Numbered from the stretch's first letter, positions 7,284 through 17,236 are shown. The stretch is 64,000 nucleotides of DNA from an uncultured Muribaculaceae bacterium (GCA_910586895.1 CAJUIW010000001.1:1-64000), one strand, 5' to 3'. Numbers and translations: made by a program. Notes: generated by a model not told the origin, from the letters alone.

Positions 7284-8583
7284 AATCATATTTAAGAACC
7301 TATGGCACCGGCGCCGGGCCAATGGTTGGCTGTTTGTGGAGCTTATTCTTGTATCAATACTACTCTGGTTCATAATGGGTCAGGTAGTAAGTCTCACATA
7401 TCCCACGTCGCAACCTGTAGGATACGATGCTGACCGGCTGATACTATTCTCCTTTGAGTCATATCCTCCTGATTCTGAGAAGTATTCATCCGAATCGGAT
7501 TCAGCACAGGCCATGCATAAGGATATCGAACGTATATTCAATAAGATTAAACTGCGGAAAGAGTATGAATCGGCAACGATAGCAGTTGCTTGTGATTATA
7601 TCAATAGCAGCACTGTGACAATATCTGGTTTCCATACAGGAAATCCTGGAGTGGATAGTGTGAGAAAAGGTACATTTGTTTTAAACTTCGTATCGGGAAC
7701 AGATTTTTTTGAAACATATGGCATCAAGCAGCTTGTCAAGAATTCTGACCGGTCTTTATCAGAAACTGGAAAAGATGTAGGTATTATCATCACTAAGGAG
7801 ATTGCTGATTCTTACTGGCCCGGGGAAAAATCTTTTGGTAAAGGTGTAATCAAGGAGGTAACCGAGCAAGGTGATACAGTGTGGACTCCAGTTGTAGGAG
7901 TCGTGTCTGATACCCGCTACCGCAGCTATTTCAATACGTATAGCATTGTATTCTATCCGTATGAGTTGAATGAAGATGATAAGATAGAGGAATTTGAAGT
8001 GATAGCCAGAATTCGTCCGGGCGTGAAAGGTATTGATGCCGCATACGATGCATTCCAATGGGGTGTGAAAGAACTGAACGATGGCAACTACTATCTGGCA
8101 AATGTCAAGGACTATGGGACAATAATAGATGCGCAGGAAGCGCACAGTGTCGGTACACCCGTTGCAATATTCAAGATTCTCGCTGCATTTTTCCTTATCA
8201 GCCTTGTGCTTGGTACTATAGGGACAATGTCGCTGCAGGTACGCCGACGCTACCGTGAGACAGGAGTACTGAGGTCATTTGGTGCCAGCAAGTCACAGAT
8301 CGTCACTATGCTTCTCGGAGAGAGTGCCGTACTTGTCACTGTAGCGTTCCTTATTGCTGATCTGCTATACTTCCAGTGGGCACATAAATACGGATTGTAT
8401 CAGGGATTCGGATCCGTATCATACAATATGTCGGACAACTGGATTACAAATTTCGGTGTGCATTTTATCATTATATCAGTGATATCATATCTGATAATAC
8501 TGCTTACTGTTATTATCGGGACATTGCTGCCGGCTTTGTCATTGAGCCGTGTCAATCCTGTGGAAGCATTACGTAATGAATAA
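7276..8583 (+). CDS. MacB/FtsX-type ABC transporter permease (second)
   Basis: 435 residues, same topology as its neighbour: first helix at about 16-36, a periplasmic domain, then three C-terminal helices (ILAAFFLISLVLGTIGTM, SAVLVTVAFLIADLLYF, IILLTVIIGTLLPALSL). It carries the coupling motif RETGVLRSFGASK, the counterpart of ELGLRKSFGATR in the first permease. Overlap with the preceding gene and a 21-base gap to the ATPase gene indicate co-translation. The two permeases are diverged, which suggests a heterodimer like LolCE rather than a MacB homodimer. Confidence 0.87.
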   Translation: MLKIIFKNLWHRRRANGWLFVELILVSILLWFIMGQVVSLTYPTSQPVGYDADRLILFSFESYPPDSEKYSSESDSAQAMHKDIERIFNKIKLRKEYESATIAVACDYINSSTVTISGFHTGNPGVDSVRKGTFVLNFVSGTDFFETYGIKQLVKNSDRSLSETGKDVGIIITKEIADSYWPGEKSFGKGVIKEVTEQGDTVWTPVVGVVSDTRYRSYFNTYSIVFYPYELNEDDKIEEFEVIARIRPGVKGIDAAYDAFQWGVKELNDGNYYLANVKDYGTIIDAQEAHSVGTPVAIFKILAAFFLISLVLGTIGTMSLQVRRRYRETGVLRSFGASKSQIVTMLLGESAVLVTVAFLIADLLYFQWAHKYGLYQGFGSVSYNMSDNWITNFGVHFIIISVISYLIILLTVIIGTLLPALSLSRVNPVEALRNE

Positions 8584-8604
8584 CAATCTAAAACACTTTA
8601 CATC

Positions 8605-9273
8605 ATGTCAACAATAAAACTTTCCAACGTAAATAAAATATACCGTACAAAGACCATTGAAACCCGGGCCCTCGAGGATATAAATCTGGAAGTAGCCTCA
8701 GGTGAATTTCTCAGTATAATGGGACCGTCGGGATGCGGCAAGTCAACCCTCCTCAATATTATCGGACTATTGGATAATCCTACTTCAGGCACGGTAGAAA
8801 TCAACGGACAGAATGTGGCCGGACTGAGTGACCGTACACTTGCCAAGATGCGTAACGCTACACTTGGATTTGTATTTCAGAGTTTCAACCTTATCAATTC
8901 TTTGAATGTGCTTGACAATGTGATGGTACCGTTGTTATATCGCAAGAATTCCGCCAACCGCAAGCAATTGGCGCGTGAGGCTCTCGAACGGGTAGGACTA
9001 AGTCACCGAATGTCGCATATGCCATCGCAGCTCTCTGGCGGTCAGGCTCAACGCGTAGCTATAGCCCGCGCCATAGTTGGAGATCCAAGTATTATTCTTG
9101 CCGATGAACCGTGTGGTAATCTTGACTCAAAGATGAGCTCGGAGATTATGGGTATACTGCATAATCTGAACAAGGATTTTGGCAAAACTATTGTCATGGT
9201 GACCCATAACGAACTTCAGGCACGCGACACTGACCGCACCATTCATTTCTTTGACGGCAAGAGAGTCCTATGA
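8605..9273 (+). CDS. LolD/MacB-type ABC transporter ATPase
   Basis: 222 residues, normal length for a stand-alone LolD-like ATPase. Walker A GPSGCGKST (40-48), Q-loop FQSFNL, signature LSGGQAQRVAIARA (about 143-156), Walker B IILADEP and switch histidine VTHN are all intact. It energises the two FtsX-type permeases encoded just upstream. The final ATGA overlaps the start of the TolC-like gene. Function in a tripartite exporter is secure from context; the cargo is not. Confidence 0.92.
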   Translation: MSTIKLSNVNKIYRTKTIETRALEDINLEVASGEFLSIMGPSGCGKSTLLNIIGLLDNPTSGTVEINGQNVAGLSDRTLAKMRNATLGFVFQSFNLINSLNVLDNVMVPLLYRKNSANRKQLAREALERVGLSHRMSHMPSQLSGGQAQRVAIARAIVGDPSIILADEPCGNLDSKMSSEIMGILHNLNKDFGKTIVMVTHNELQARDTDRTIHFFDGKRVL

Positions 9274-10739
9274 TGTATCGCGTTCTGGTCATATTTATCT
9301 GTGCTCTGTGTCCGTATGCTGTACATGCGGAGCTATTGAATGTCTCCCTTCAGGATGTCATAACAAGAGCCCGCACCAGGAGTGTAGATGCTGCAGTTGC
9401 TGTTAACGAGTTGAAATCAGCATATTGGGAATATCGTTCCTATCGTGCTGATCTATTGCCGGAAATAAAACTGACGGCAACGCTTCCTTCATATAGCAAG
9501 CGGTTCAATTCATATCAGCAAGCGGATGGATCATACACATTTCTAAGAGATGACAATATAAACCTTTCAGGAACTCTTTCGGTAGAACAGCGTATATGGC
9601 TGACCGGTGGAACATTGTCGCTTACGTCTTCGCTCGATTATTTCCGACAGTTAAGTGGAGTGAAGTCCAACCGGTTTATGTCCGTGCCGATAGCATTGCG
9701 GCTTTCGCAGCCTATATTTAGTGTGAATGACATAAAATGGAGCAGGAAGATTGAACCGGAGCGATATCTTGAAGCAAAAGCATCGTATATAAGTGCTACG
9801 GAAGAGATTGCAATGGCTGCCATCCAGTATTACTTTAATCTTTTGGCGGCCCGTGAGGTTCTGGCATCTGCTGTGACAAATGTACGGAATGCGGAGAAAA
9901 TGTATGAAGTGGCATCAGTGAAAAGGCGCATGGGGATAATAAGTCAGAATGATTTGATGCAGATGGAGTTGAATCTGCTTAATTCAAGGTCAACATTAAC
10001 ATCGTGCGAAAGCGATGTCAAGAGTGCAATGTTCAGACTACGGTCATTTCTGGACTATCCTGATAGTGTGGAGCTTATTCCGGCGATTCCCGAACAGATC
10101 AATGTTATGGATGTGGTATATGCTGATGCCTTGGATCATGCCTTGCGCTTCAATGCCTTTAGCCGCAATATCCGGAGGCGTCAGCTTGAAGCTGACTATG
10201 AGGTAGCCAAGGCAAAGGGAAATATGCGTGAAATCAACCTGTTTGCCCAGATTGGATTGACCGGCACTGATTCGAGGATAGCTGAATCGTACTACCGGCT
10301 GAAGGATAATCAGATTGTGGAGATCGGCATCTCGCTTCCGCTCGTTGATTGGGGGAAGCGGAAAGGTCGCGTCAAGGTAGCTGAAAGCAACAGAGAAGTG
10401 GTAAGAAGCCGACTGCGTAAGGAACAGGCTGACTTCAATCAGGAACTATTTATACTTGTCGAAAAGTTCAACAACCAGAAGCACCAGCTAAATCTGGCTC
10501 TGAAAGCTGATTCGGTAGCTGACCGCAGGTACGACAGCAGTGTGGAGACATTCCTGACAGGACGGATATCAGCCCTCGATCTAACTGATTCACAGACATC
10601 CAAAGATAATGCCCGGGTAAAATATCTGAATGAATTGTTCTATTTCTGGTATTACTACTATCAGTTGAGAAGTGTGACATTATGGGATTTTTCAGGTCGA
10701 AATCCCATAGAGGCCGACTTTGAAGCTATAATAAATTAG
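9270..10739 (+). CDS. TolC-family outer membrane efflux protein
   Basis: 489 residues. An N-terminal signal peptide (cleavage near VHA-E) is followed by two tandem OEP repeats with long coiled coils, e.g. around AIQYYFNLLAAREVLASA and the second-half DFNQELFILVEKFNNQ. The LVDWGKRKG segment is typical of Bacteroidota TolC homologues. It should form the outer-membrane duct of the exporter encoded by the previous four genes. The start overlaps the ATPase stop by ATGA. A new promoter-like motif lies right at its end, ahead of the regulator gene. Confidence 0.88.
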   Translation: MMYRVLVIFICALCPYAVHAELLNVSLQDVITRARTRSVDAAVAVNELKSAYWEYRSYRADLLPEIKLTATLPSYSKRFNSYQQADGSYTFLRDDNINLSGTLSVEQRIWLTGGTLSLTSSLDYFRQLSGVKSNRFMSVPIALRLSQPIFSVNDIKWSRKIEPERYLEAKASYISATEEIAMAAIQYYFNLLAAREVLASAVTNVRNAEKMYEVASVKRRMGIISQNDLMQMELNLLNSRSTLTSCESDVKSAMFRLRSFLDYPDSVELIPAIPEQINVMDVVYADALDHALRFNAFSRNIRRRQLEADYEVAKAKGNMREINLFAQIGLTGTDSRIAESYYRLKDNQIVEIGISLPLVDWGKRKGRVKVAESNREVVRSRLRKEQADFNQELFILVEKFNNQKHQLNLALKADSVADRRYDSSVETFLTGRISALDLTDSQTSKDNARVKYLNELFYFWYYYYQLRSVTLWDFSGRNPIEADFEAIIN

Positions 10740-10747
10740 TATATTTG
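10740..10747 (+). promoter_or_regulatory. Internal promoter TATATTTG at regulator start
   Basis: TATATTTG fits the Bacteroidales -7 consensus and ends 4 bases before the ATG at 10752. The expected transcription start coincides with the A of the ATG, so the regulator-kinase pair may be made from a leaderless mRNA in addition to operon read-through. No clear -33 TTTG box was found. Confidence 0.45.
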
Positions 10748-10751
10748 TATC

Positions 10752-12074
10752 ATGATTCTTATAGTTGATGACGATGCAGCGATACGTGCCTCGCTCTCAT
10801 TGCTGCTGAAGCGGGCCGGATATACATATGAGGCGGTATCCTCGCCGGATGAAGCAATGACGGTTGTACGAAAAGTACAGCCTGAAGCAGTATTGCTTGA
10901 CATGAATTTCAGTTGTGCTACGTCAGGAATCGAGGGGCTTACTCTGTTGCGTCAGATTCTTTTGTTCGCTCCTGCTACAAAGATAATTCTGATGACCGCG
11001 TGGGGTAGCATCGAATTGGCTGTAGAGGGGATGCGGGCAGGAGCATTTGATTTCATTACAAAGCCCTGGGACAACCGTCAGTTGCTCGAACGGCTGTCGA
11101 ACGCTGTAAAGATTGACAAGACCAATGATATTACGGTGGACAGGTTTGACCGCGCCGGTATAATAGGGGAATCGCATGTACTTAAATCGGCACTTGACAT
11201 AGTGCGCCGTGTGGCTCCGACTTCCGCTCCGGTTCTGATCAATGGAGAGAGTGGCACCGGCAAAGAGCTGATTGCAGAGGCTATACATCGCAACAGTTCA
11301 CGACGTGACAAGCCGTTTGTTAAGGTTAATCTCGGTGGATTGCCCGCTTCGCTTTTTGAGAGTGAGATGTTCGGGCATGTGAAAGGAGCATTCACAGGTG
11401 CGCTAAATGACAGAATAGGACGTTTTGAATCAGCCGATGGCGGTACAATATTTCTTGATGAAATAGGGGAGCTTGATTTAAGCTGCCAGGTCAAGCTACT
11501 GCGTGTCCTTCAAGAGCAGACTTTTGAGCCACTCGGATCTAACAAAACCCGCAAGATTGATGTCCGTATAATATGTGCTACTAATGTCAATCTGAGAGAG
11601 ATGGTTGCAGAACGTCGATTCCGTGAGGATCTATATTATCGTATCAGTGTAGTCGGGATTGAACTACCTCCTCTTCGTGAACGTGGCAGGGATATAATCT
11701 TGCTTGCCGAACAGTTTCTTACCGAGTCATGCAGACGTAACAAGTTGAATGACATGCGCATATCAGAACCGGCTAAGGAATATCTGTGTACAAGGCCATT
11801 CCCGGGGAATATACGTGAACTGAAAAATCTTGTGGAGCGTACTGCGTTGTTATCACCATCGGACACCATTAAAGCTGACGATTTTAAGGCGGCAATGTCA
11901 GACGATAGTTCATTATCTATGGCCGCGCCACGCACTCTTGATGAAATTGAAGCTGACCGTATCAGTGCTGTATTGGAGAAGCACCGAGGTAATATCAGCC
12001 GGGCAGCACGTGAGCTTGGCCTTAGCCGTGCGGCTTTATATCGCCGCATGGAGAAGTTTGACATAAAGTCATGA
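10752..12074 (+). CDS. NtrC-family sigma-54-dependent response regulator
   Basis: 440 residues: receiver domain (1-115, phospho-acceptor Asp50 in LLDMN), AAA+ sigma-54 activation domain (about 135-365, Walker A NGESGTGKE, GAFTGA loop near 212, DEIGE Walker B) and a Fis-type helix-turn-helix (about 400-440, ISRAARELGLSRAALYRRM). The GAFTGA loop is intact, so it should open sigma-54 promoters. It sits directly behind the export genes and overlaps the kinase gene by ATGA. The obvious target is the sigma-54-like promoter at 4681, giving autoregulation of exporter and regulator; this is inference from position. Confidence 0.92.
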   Translation: MILIVDDDAAIRASLSLLLKRAGYTYEAVSSPDEAMTVVRKVQPEAVLLDMNFSCATSGIEGLTLLRQILLFAPATKIILMTAWGSIELAVEGMRAGAFDFITKPWDNRQLLERLSNAVKIDKTNDITVDRFDRAGIIGESHVLKSALDIVRRVAPTSAPVLINGESGTGKELIAEAIHRNSSRRDKPFVKVNLGGLPASLFESEMFGHVKGAFTGALNDRIGRFESADGGTIFLDEIGELDLSCQVKLLRVLQEQTFEPLGSNKTRKIDVRIICATNVNLREMVAERRFREDLYYRISVVGIELPPLRERGRDIILLAEQFLTESCRRNKLNDMRISEPAKEYLCTRPFPGNIRELKNLVERTALLSPSDTIKADDFKAAMSDDSSLSMAAPRTLDEIEADRISAVLEKHRGNISRAARELGLSRAALYRRMEKFDIKS

Positions 12075-13387
12075 AACTCAGATACTATTATATCCTTCTG
12101 GCCCTGCTTATAGCCTTGGGGTGCATAGGGCTTATTCTTGTGCTTGACACGCGGCAAAGCGAGGTCCTTTATGTTGCCGAAGGATATTTCCTGTTGATGG
12201 TCATATATCTGATAGTATTCTATCGTAAGGTGATGAGTCCTATTGACACTCTTTCCGGAGGGCTTGATATGCTTCGCTCGCAGGATTTTAACAGCACATT
12301 GCGGCATGTAGGGCAAAAAGAGGTTGACATGATTGCCGATACGTTCAACTTTATGCTTGATAGGTTGCGGAGTCAGCGGATTAGATTTGAAGAGCAGGCT
12401 TATCTCTTACGACAGTTGATACACCATTCCCCCTCAGGAGTAATCATACTGGACCCGACCGGAAAAGTGGTCGTGGCAAATCCTTCTTCCGGAAGATTCA
12501 TCGGACACGATGTAGTGGCAGGTTCGATATTGGGAAATAGTCCGTCAACGCTCGCCCGTAAGTTATCGGAAGATATGTCTCAAGACAATTCACGCATTTT
12601 GCGTATGACTGACGGGAATGTGGTACGCTACAGTTCGCATTCGTTTATAAATACCGGCATAACATACCGATTCTATATTATTGACAATGTGACAGACGAA
12701 ATTCTACAATCCGAGCGTAACGGTTATGAGAAAGTGATACGTACAATGTCACACGAAGTTAATAATTCTGTAGCAGGCATGTTGTCAGCTTTGGAAACAA
12801 TAAAAGGTATGGCGGAATATGATGATACGATGACTGATTTAATACCTATCCTGCAGTCATGTTCCGACCGGGCCCGCAGCATGAGCAACTTTATTTCCCG
12901 CTATGCCGAAGTAATCAAAATTCCGGAACCGGTTATGGCTGATGTTGACATCACATCATTTTTGCTGCGTAACAAACTGTTTCTACAAGGCATAGCGTCA
13001 GGCTTTGGCGTTCGTTTTGAAATGAATTTGCCAACTGAATCATACACCATTAAGGCGGATATCGTTCTTTTGGAACAGGTTCTGGTGAATATTATCAAAA
13101 ATTCGGCTGAAAGCGTTGTGGCAAGTAACCGCAGTGATGGGCTTGTGAGCGTAGATGCGAAGTCAGCAGGCTCCGAAGTAATTATAACAGTTACAGACAA
13201 CGGTGTTGGTATTTCGGAACAGAACCGGTATCGTATTTTCACTCCGTTCTTCTCGGATAAGCCAAATGGACAAGGCATCGGGCTTATGACGGTGCGTGAA
13301 ATATTGCGTAAACATGATTGTCGTTTCAGCCTTGGAACGTCTCCGGATGACAAACTCACACGATTTGTGATTCGATTTTCACGTTAG
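12071..13387 (+). CDS. NtrB-like membrane sensor histidine kinase
   Basis: 438 residues. Two N-terminal membrane helices (about 7-24 and 38-52) with a very short periplasmic loop, a HAMP-like linker, a PAS domain (about 115-205, LIHHSPSGVIILD), an H-box SHEVNN with the phospho-accepting His near 228, and an HATPase domain with N box NIIKNSAES, G1 DNGVGIS and G2 GQGIGL. The kinase should phosphorylate the regulator encoded just upstream, with which it overlaps by 4 bases. The tiny periplasmic loop suggests it senses the membrane itself or a cytoplasmic signal. It ends 11 bases before the convergent second regulator gene. Confidence 0.9.
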   Translation: MKLRYYYILLALLIALGCIGLILVLDTRQSEVLYVAEGYFLLMVIYLIVFYRKVMSPIDTLSGGLDMLRSQDFNSTLRHVGQKEVDMIADTFNFMLDRLRSQRIRFEEQAYLLRQLIHHSPSGVIILDPTGKVVVANPSSGRFIGHDVVAGSILGNSPSTLARKLSEDMSQDNSRILRMTDGNVVRYSSHSFINTGITYRFYIIDNVTDEILQSERNGYEKVIRTMSHEVNNSVAGMLSALETIKGMAEYDDTMTDLIPILQSCSDRARSMSNFISRYAEVIKIPEPVMADVDITSFLLRNKLFLQGIASGFGVRFEMNLPTESYTIKADIVLLEQVLVNIIKNSAESVVASNRSDGLVSVDAKSAGSEVIITVTDNGVGISEQNRYRIFTPFFSDKPNGQGIGLMTVREILRKHDCRFSLGTSPDDKLTRFVIRFSR

Positions 13388-13398
13388 AAGCGATATTG

Positions 13399-14736
13399 TC
13401 ATGCTTCAATGTTTAACGTCCGAAGTTTGTTGTACAACGTCTTACGGTCAATACCGAGCATCCGGGCCGCCTTTGCTTTATTGCCGGATGTTGCTTCAAG
13501 TGCCGACCGTATCCTTCTTTCTTCATCGGCCGGATCATTCAGTCGCAATGTCTGAACCGCCGCAGGAGCAGGTAGTGCAAGATCAGAGGATGAAATCAAA
13601 TTGCCGGATGACATCAAGGCCGCTCTTTTTATTGTATTGCGGAGTTGCCGGAGGTTGCCATCCCACGGGTAATGGAGCAATGCACTACATCCATCGTCAG
13701 TAAATCCCTTCAGGTTCTTCTCAAGATCATGGTTTGCCTCTTCAAGAAATGACTCGGCAAACAGCAATATATCTTCGCTTCGTTCACGCAGCGACGGCAC
13801 GCGTAGAGTGAATTCATTTATCCTATGATACAGGTCCTCACGGAATGTCCCATCGGCAATCTGCTTTTCAAGATCAGCATTTGTAGCGCATATCAAACGT
13901 ACGTCGACATCAATTTCCTTTGCTCCGCCCACAGGGCGCACTTTGCGTTCCTGTACCGCACGGAGCAACTGTACCTGTACTTCATAACTCAGGTTGCCCA
14001 TTTCATCAAGGAAGAGTGTGCCTCCGTTGGCTCGTACGAATGCCCCTTCCTTATCTGTCACCGCTCCTGTAAAAGCACCTTTTACGTGCCCGAACAGTTC
14101 AGATGCTGAAAGTTCCTTACTAAGCACACCACAGTCAATAGCAACAAACGGCCCCGATGATCGTCGGCTGAGTTCATGAATACGGCGTGCAACATACTCT
14201 TTTCCGGTACCATTGGCCCCGCGGACAAGTACAGACATCGGGGTCGGAGCAACAAGCGCCACCATATTGTACAGTTCCTTTGCCACCGTGCTGACTCCTT
14301 CGATATAGCGGAGCTTTGATTTCACCTCTTTTTTTTTCTCCGGCTGCTTTGCCACATTGGCAGGAACCGCCGATATATTTTCGTTTATTTTTGATAAGAG
14401 CATATCAGGCGCAAACGGCTTTGCGATATAGTCACGGGCTCCTCGTTTCATTGCCTCTACCGCATTCTGAACCTCTGCATATCCGGTCATGATAATCAAT
14501 GGAATCCCTTGAGCAACTGAAAGCATATCAGTGCCGTTGCCATCAGGCAGACGCATATCGCTTAGAATCAAATCAGGCCTGCCATTCTTTTCCAATGAAG
14601 ATTTGGCTGCGGAGAGAGTTGTTGCTGTGTGCACATCAAATCCCTTTCTTCCGAGCCATTTTGAAAGCATTGTCATGAAGGACATATCGTCCTCTATAAT
14701 TAATATACTCTTCATATCAATTGTCTTATCAGTCAT
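13399..14736 (-). CDS. NtrC-family response regulator of second sigma-54 system
   Basis: 445 residues: receiver (phospho-acceptor Asp60 in LILSDMRLP), AAA+ domain with Walker A RGANGTGKE, intact GAFTGA loop and DEMGN Walker B, then a Fis-type helix-turn-helix (NKAKAARMLGIDRKTLYNKL). The annotated ATG overlaps the end of the upstream hybrid kinase gene; an ATG at 14715 (residue 8, MKSILIIEDD) is an equally good start. The gene pair is convergent with the export operon's own two-component genes, so two distinct sigma-54 systems meet tail to tail. Targets are unknown; the divergent YtxH operon is one candidate. Confidence 0.9.
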   Translation of the reverse strand: MTDKTIDMKSILIIEDDMSFMTMLSKWLGRKGFDVHTATTLSAAKSSLEKNGRPDLILSDMRLPDGNGTDMLSVAQGIPLIIMTGYAEVQNAVEAMKRGARDYIAKPFAPDMLLSKINENISAVPANVAKQPEKKKEVKSKLRYIEGVSTVAKELYNMVALVAPTPMSVLVRGANGTGKEYVARRIHELSRRSSGPFVAIDCGVLSKELSASELFGHVKGAFTGAVTDKEGAFVRANGGTLFLDEMGNLSYEVQVQLLRAVQERKVRPVGGAKEIDVDVRLICATNADLEKQIADGTFREDLYHRINEFTLRVPSLRERSEDILLFAESFLEEANHDLEKNLKGFTDDGCSALLHYPWDGNLRQLRNTIKRAALMSSGNLISSSDLALPAPAAVQTLRLNDPADEERRIRSALEATSGNKAKAARMLGIDRKTLYNKLRTLNIEA

Positions 14737-17173
14737 CCTCTCCTATTGTCTTGTCAACGGCAAGGATTATCATTCTCAACATACTTATTATAGCAGGTAA
14801 CTTCAAAAATTGTTCAGTCCTGCCATCACGTAAATCACGTTCTATATTATCGTATTCACCATTGACCGGTGCTCCTGCCATTTTCAGTACAGGCATAACT
14901 TTGTGTATGGTTGCTGCTGCAGTCTCAGTATCAGAGGAAGATAACGCATTTTCAAGCGAATCGATATATCCGGTGCATTCATCCCGAAGTGTTGTCAGGA
15001 TGTCGAATTCATCATCGGCGTTTCCTTCAGCAAAAGCTATAAATGAATGCAGATCAGGTGTACGCCATCGGGGGACTATCGTGCTGATTAGTTGGGAAAG
15101 CACATGCTCATCAACAGGCTTCGACAGCATAGCCGTGAATCCTGAGATGTCTGAGCCGCTTCGTCCCGGATCAGCGGCCGTGAGAGCTATAATGGGGATG
15201 TCCGGATAACTTTGCCGCACACGATTGCAGAGTTCTATCCCTGATACATGCGGCATTTGAAGATCAGTTATGATGACATCGGGAATAGTCTGATTTATAC
15301 GTTCTATTGCGCTATCTGCGCTTGCAGCCTCAAGAGGAGTAGTCCTAACCCCGGCCCTGCGCAATGCTGAGATGACGAGCTTGCGCTGCAGGCTGTCATC
15401 ATCAACTACAAGAACAAGCAGCTCCGGAGATACATTAAATTCGGGACATGGCTCGCCATCTGCGTGTGCTGAATGCTGGATGTCAGATTCTTCGCACATC
15501 TCTACAGGTAGTAGGATAGTAAAGCGGCTTCCCTCACCCAGCGTACTTTCAAACTCTACTCTCGCGCCTATCAGTGACGCCATGCTGCTTACTATCGACA
15601 AGCCTAGCCCTGCTCCTTCTATTGATTCGGTTTCGCTTGTACGCGCAAACTTATTGAATATCCGTCCTTGCTCTAACGGCGATATACCACATCCGGTGTC
15701 ACCTACAGTCAGTTTAAGAATTGAGTCATTTATATCAGCTGTTATTGAGATAGAGCCCTCGGAGGTGTATTTTATAGCATTGCTTATCAGATTGTCAGCA
15801 ATAGTTCTGAATATTGAAGCATCAAGCCGGAAGTAGCCGGAACATGACGGGGAGGAGGACACTTTGAAATCCAAGCCTTTTGCTGAGGCCAAAGGTCGGA
15901 ATATCTGAGCCAGCCCCGTTATTATATCGGAGGGACGTACACAGTTAAGCACCACATTTGCTTTTCCTGCTTCTATCCTATGGTAGTCAAGAATTGATGA
16001 AGCCAGATCAAGCACACGGTTGCCTCCGTTGGTGATATTGTCAATGCATTCACGTTGGAATTTGTTGAGTGCCGTAGCTGAGAGCTCACGGGCATACCCT
16101 ATCACAGACGCCGCGGGCGATTTAAGGTCATGTGTTATGGTCAACATCATGCTCTCGCGTTCATCCATCAGTGCAGTGATACGCTCGTTTGATTCTTCTA
16201 TGACTCTTTTATCGCGGGCCGCCCGAATGACATCCCTACGTGTCAGCACATAGAAAGTAGCTGCCAATATAATGGCAATGAATGCAATAGTTCCTATTAT
16301 TGCATTCAGGCGGGTACGTTTATCGTCAATAGCCTTAAGCTCCTCTGCCGCATTTATAGCTTCATCCTCTTGAACCTTGATAAGCAGCCCTGTAATACGT
16401 GCCCCTAATTCAATATTAGTACGTTGGAGTTTTGCCAAATTGTTTTGCTGAGCCTTGCTGCGGGCTTTGAGCCGATTAGTCATAAGCATGCTGGCAGCAT
16501 TATACTTTTTTGAAAGGCCCTTGTTTACGGAGGTTGTTGAAGTAGTATCAGATGCTAATGATACGACATTGTGGTTAATATCGGTAGTATCCCTTTTGCC
16601 GGATGAAAACACTCGTCCAAGGCGCTTGAAAAAATTACCTTCATTGGCATTTACTGTAATATGGCGCTCCTCGCGGATAGTTCTTGTGATGGTTTTACCT
16701 GAAAGAGTATCTGTCGCAGCCAAAATATCGTTTACAGTCCTGTCGAAGTTGTCAAAATCACGATAGTCATTCCCCATTAGTGCTATCTGTTCTACAATGG
16801 CATGTTTTCTATCTGATAAAGCGGCAATTGAGTCAAGTGAGGCACATACTGAAGAGTCAGAGCTGACTTGTCGGAGAGAGTCAATGCTGAAAATAAACTG
16901 GGAATATCGTTCATTGTAGTCAGCCAGTGACTTTTTCCCGCCGATAACAGCTACCTGCGCGGCCTCCTCGGCATTCAATGCGTACGACAGAAGTTTATGC
17001 GTGGCCTCAGCACGCTGGTTTAGCGTTGACTGGCGGTGATTCTGTCCGGATAATGACCGGATGGATATCCAGACAAAAAATATAGCAGCTACGAACAATG
17101 CTATTACCGATACGTAGCCGAATGCAATTTTAGATGAAACGTCAAGATTCTTTCCCATGTTTCCGAATAACAT
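14729..17173 (-). CDS. Hybrid sensor kinase: HisKA-HATPase-REC-HPt
   Basis: 814 residues. A membrane helix near 17-37, a long predicted alpha-helical periplasmic region and a second helix near 290-312 frame the sensor. Then come the H-box THDLKSP (His near 349), an HATPase domain (DNLISNAIKY, GDTGCGIS, GAGLGLS), a receiver (Asp near 637 in IITDLQMP) and a C-terminal HPt-like module (IHKVMPVLKMAG, His near 757). This is a four-step phosphorelay ending in the separate NtrC-type regulator encoded next. An alternative start is the ATG at 17158 (residue 6). Ligand unknown. It is divergent from the YtxH genes, with 178 bases between. Confidence 0.88.
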   Translation of the reverse strand: MLFGNMGKNLDVSSKIAFGYVSVIALFVAAIFFVWISIRSLSGQNHRQSTLNQRAEATHKLLSYALNAEEAAQVAVIGGKKSLADYNERYSQFIFSIDSLRQVSSDSSVCASLDSIAALSDRKHAIVEQIALMGNDYRDFDNFDRTVNDILAATDTLSGKTITRTIREERHITVNANEGNFFKRLGRVFSSGKRDTTDINHNVVSLASDTTSTTSVNKGLSKKYNAASMLMTNRLKARSKAQQNNLAKLQRTNIELGARITGLLIKVQEDEAINAAEELKAIDDKRTRLNAIIGTIAFIAIILAATFYVLTRRDVIRAARDKRVIEESNERITALMDERESMMLTITHDLKSPAASVIGYARELSATALNKFQRECIDNITNGGNRVLDLASSILDYHRIEAGKANVVLNCVRPSDIITGLAQIFRPLASAKGLDFKVSSSPSCSGYFRLDASIFRTIADNLISNAIKYTSEGSISITADINDSILKLTVGDTGCGISPLEQGRIFNKFARTSETESIEGAGLGLSIVSSMASLIGARVEFESTLGEGSRFTILLPVEMCEESDIQHSAHADGEPCPEFNVSPELLVLVVDDDSLQRKLVISALRRAGVRTTPLEAASADSAIERINQTIPDVIITDLQMPHVSGIELCNRVRQSYPDIPIIALTAADPGRSGSDISGFTAMLSKPVDEHVLSQLISTIVPRWRTPDLHSFIAFAEGNADDEFDILTTLRDECTGYIDSLENALSSSDTETAAATIHKVMPVLKMAGAPVNGEYDNIERDLRDGRTEQFLKLPAIISMLRMIILAVDKTIGEDD

Positions 17174-17236
17174 GCTAAATTAATAATTTGTTTTGTAAAT
17201 AAGAAAACTAATCCTTATCTTAGCCGATGAAATATA

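Noticed and set aside
13387..13407. GAAGC-N11-GCTTC hairpin between the two convergent two-component systems
   Set aside because: A 5-bp stem with no T-run is too weak to call a terminator.
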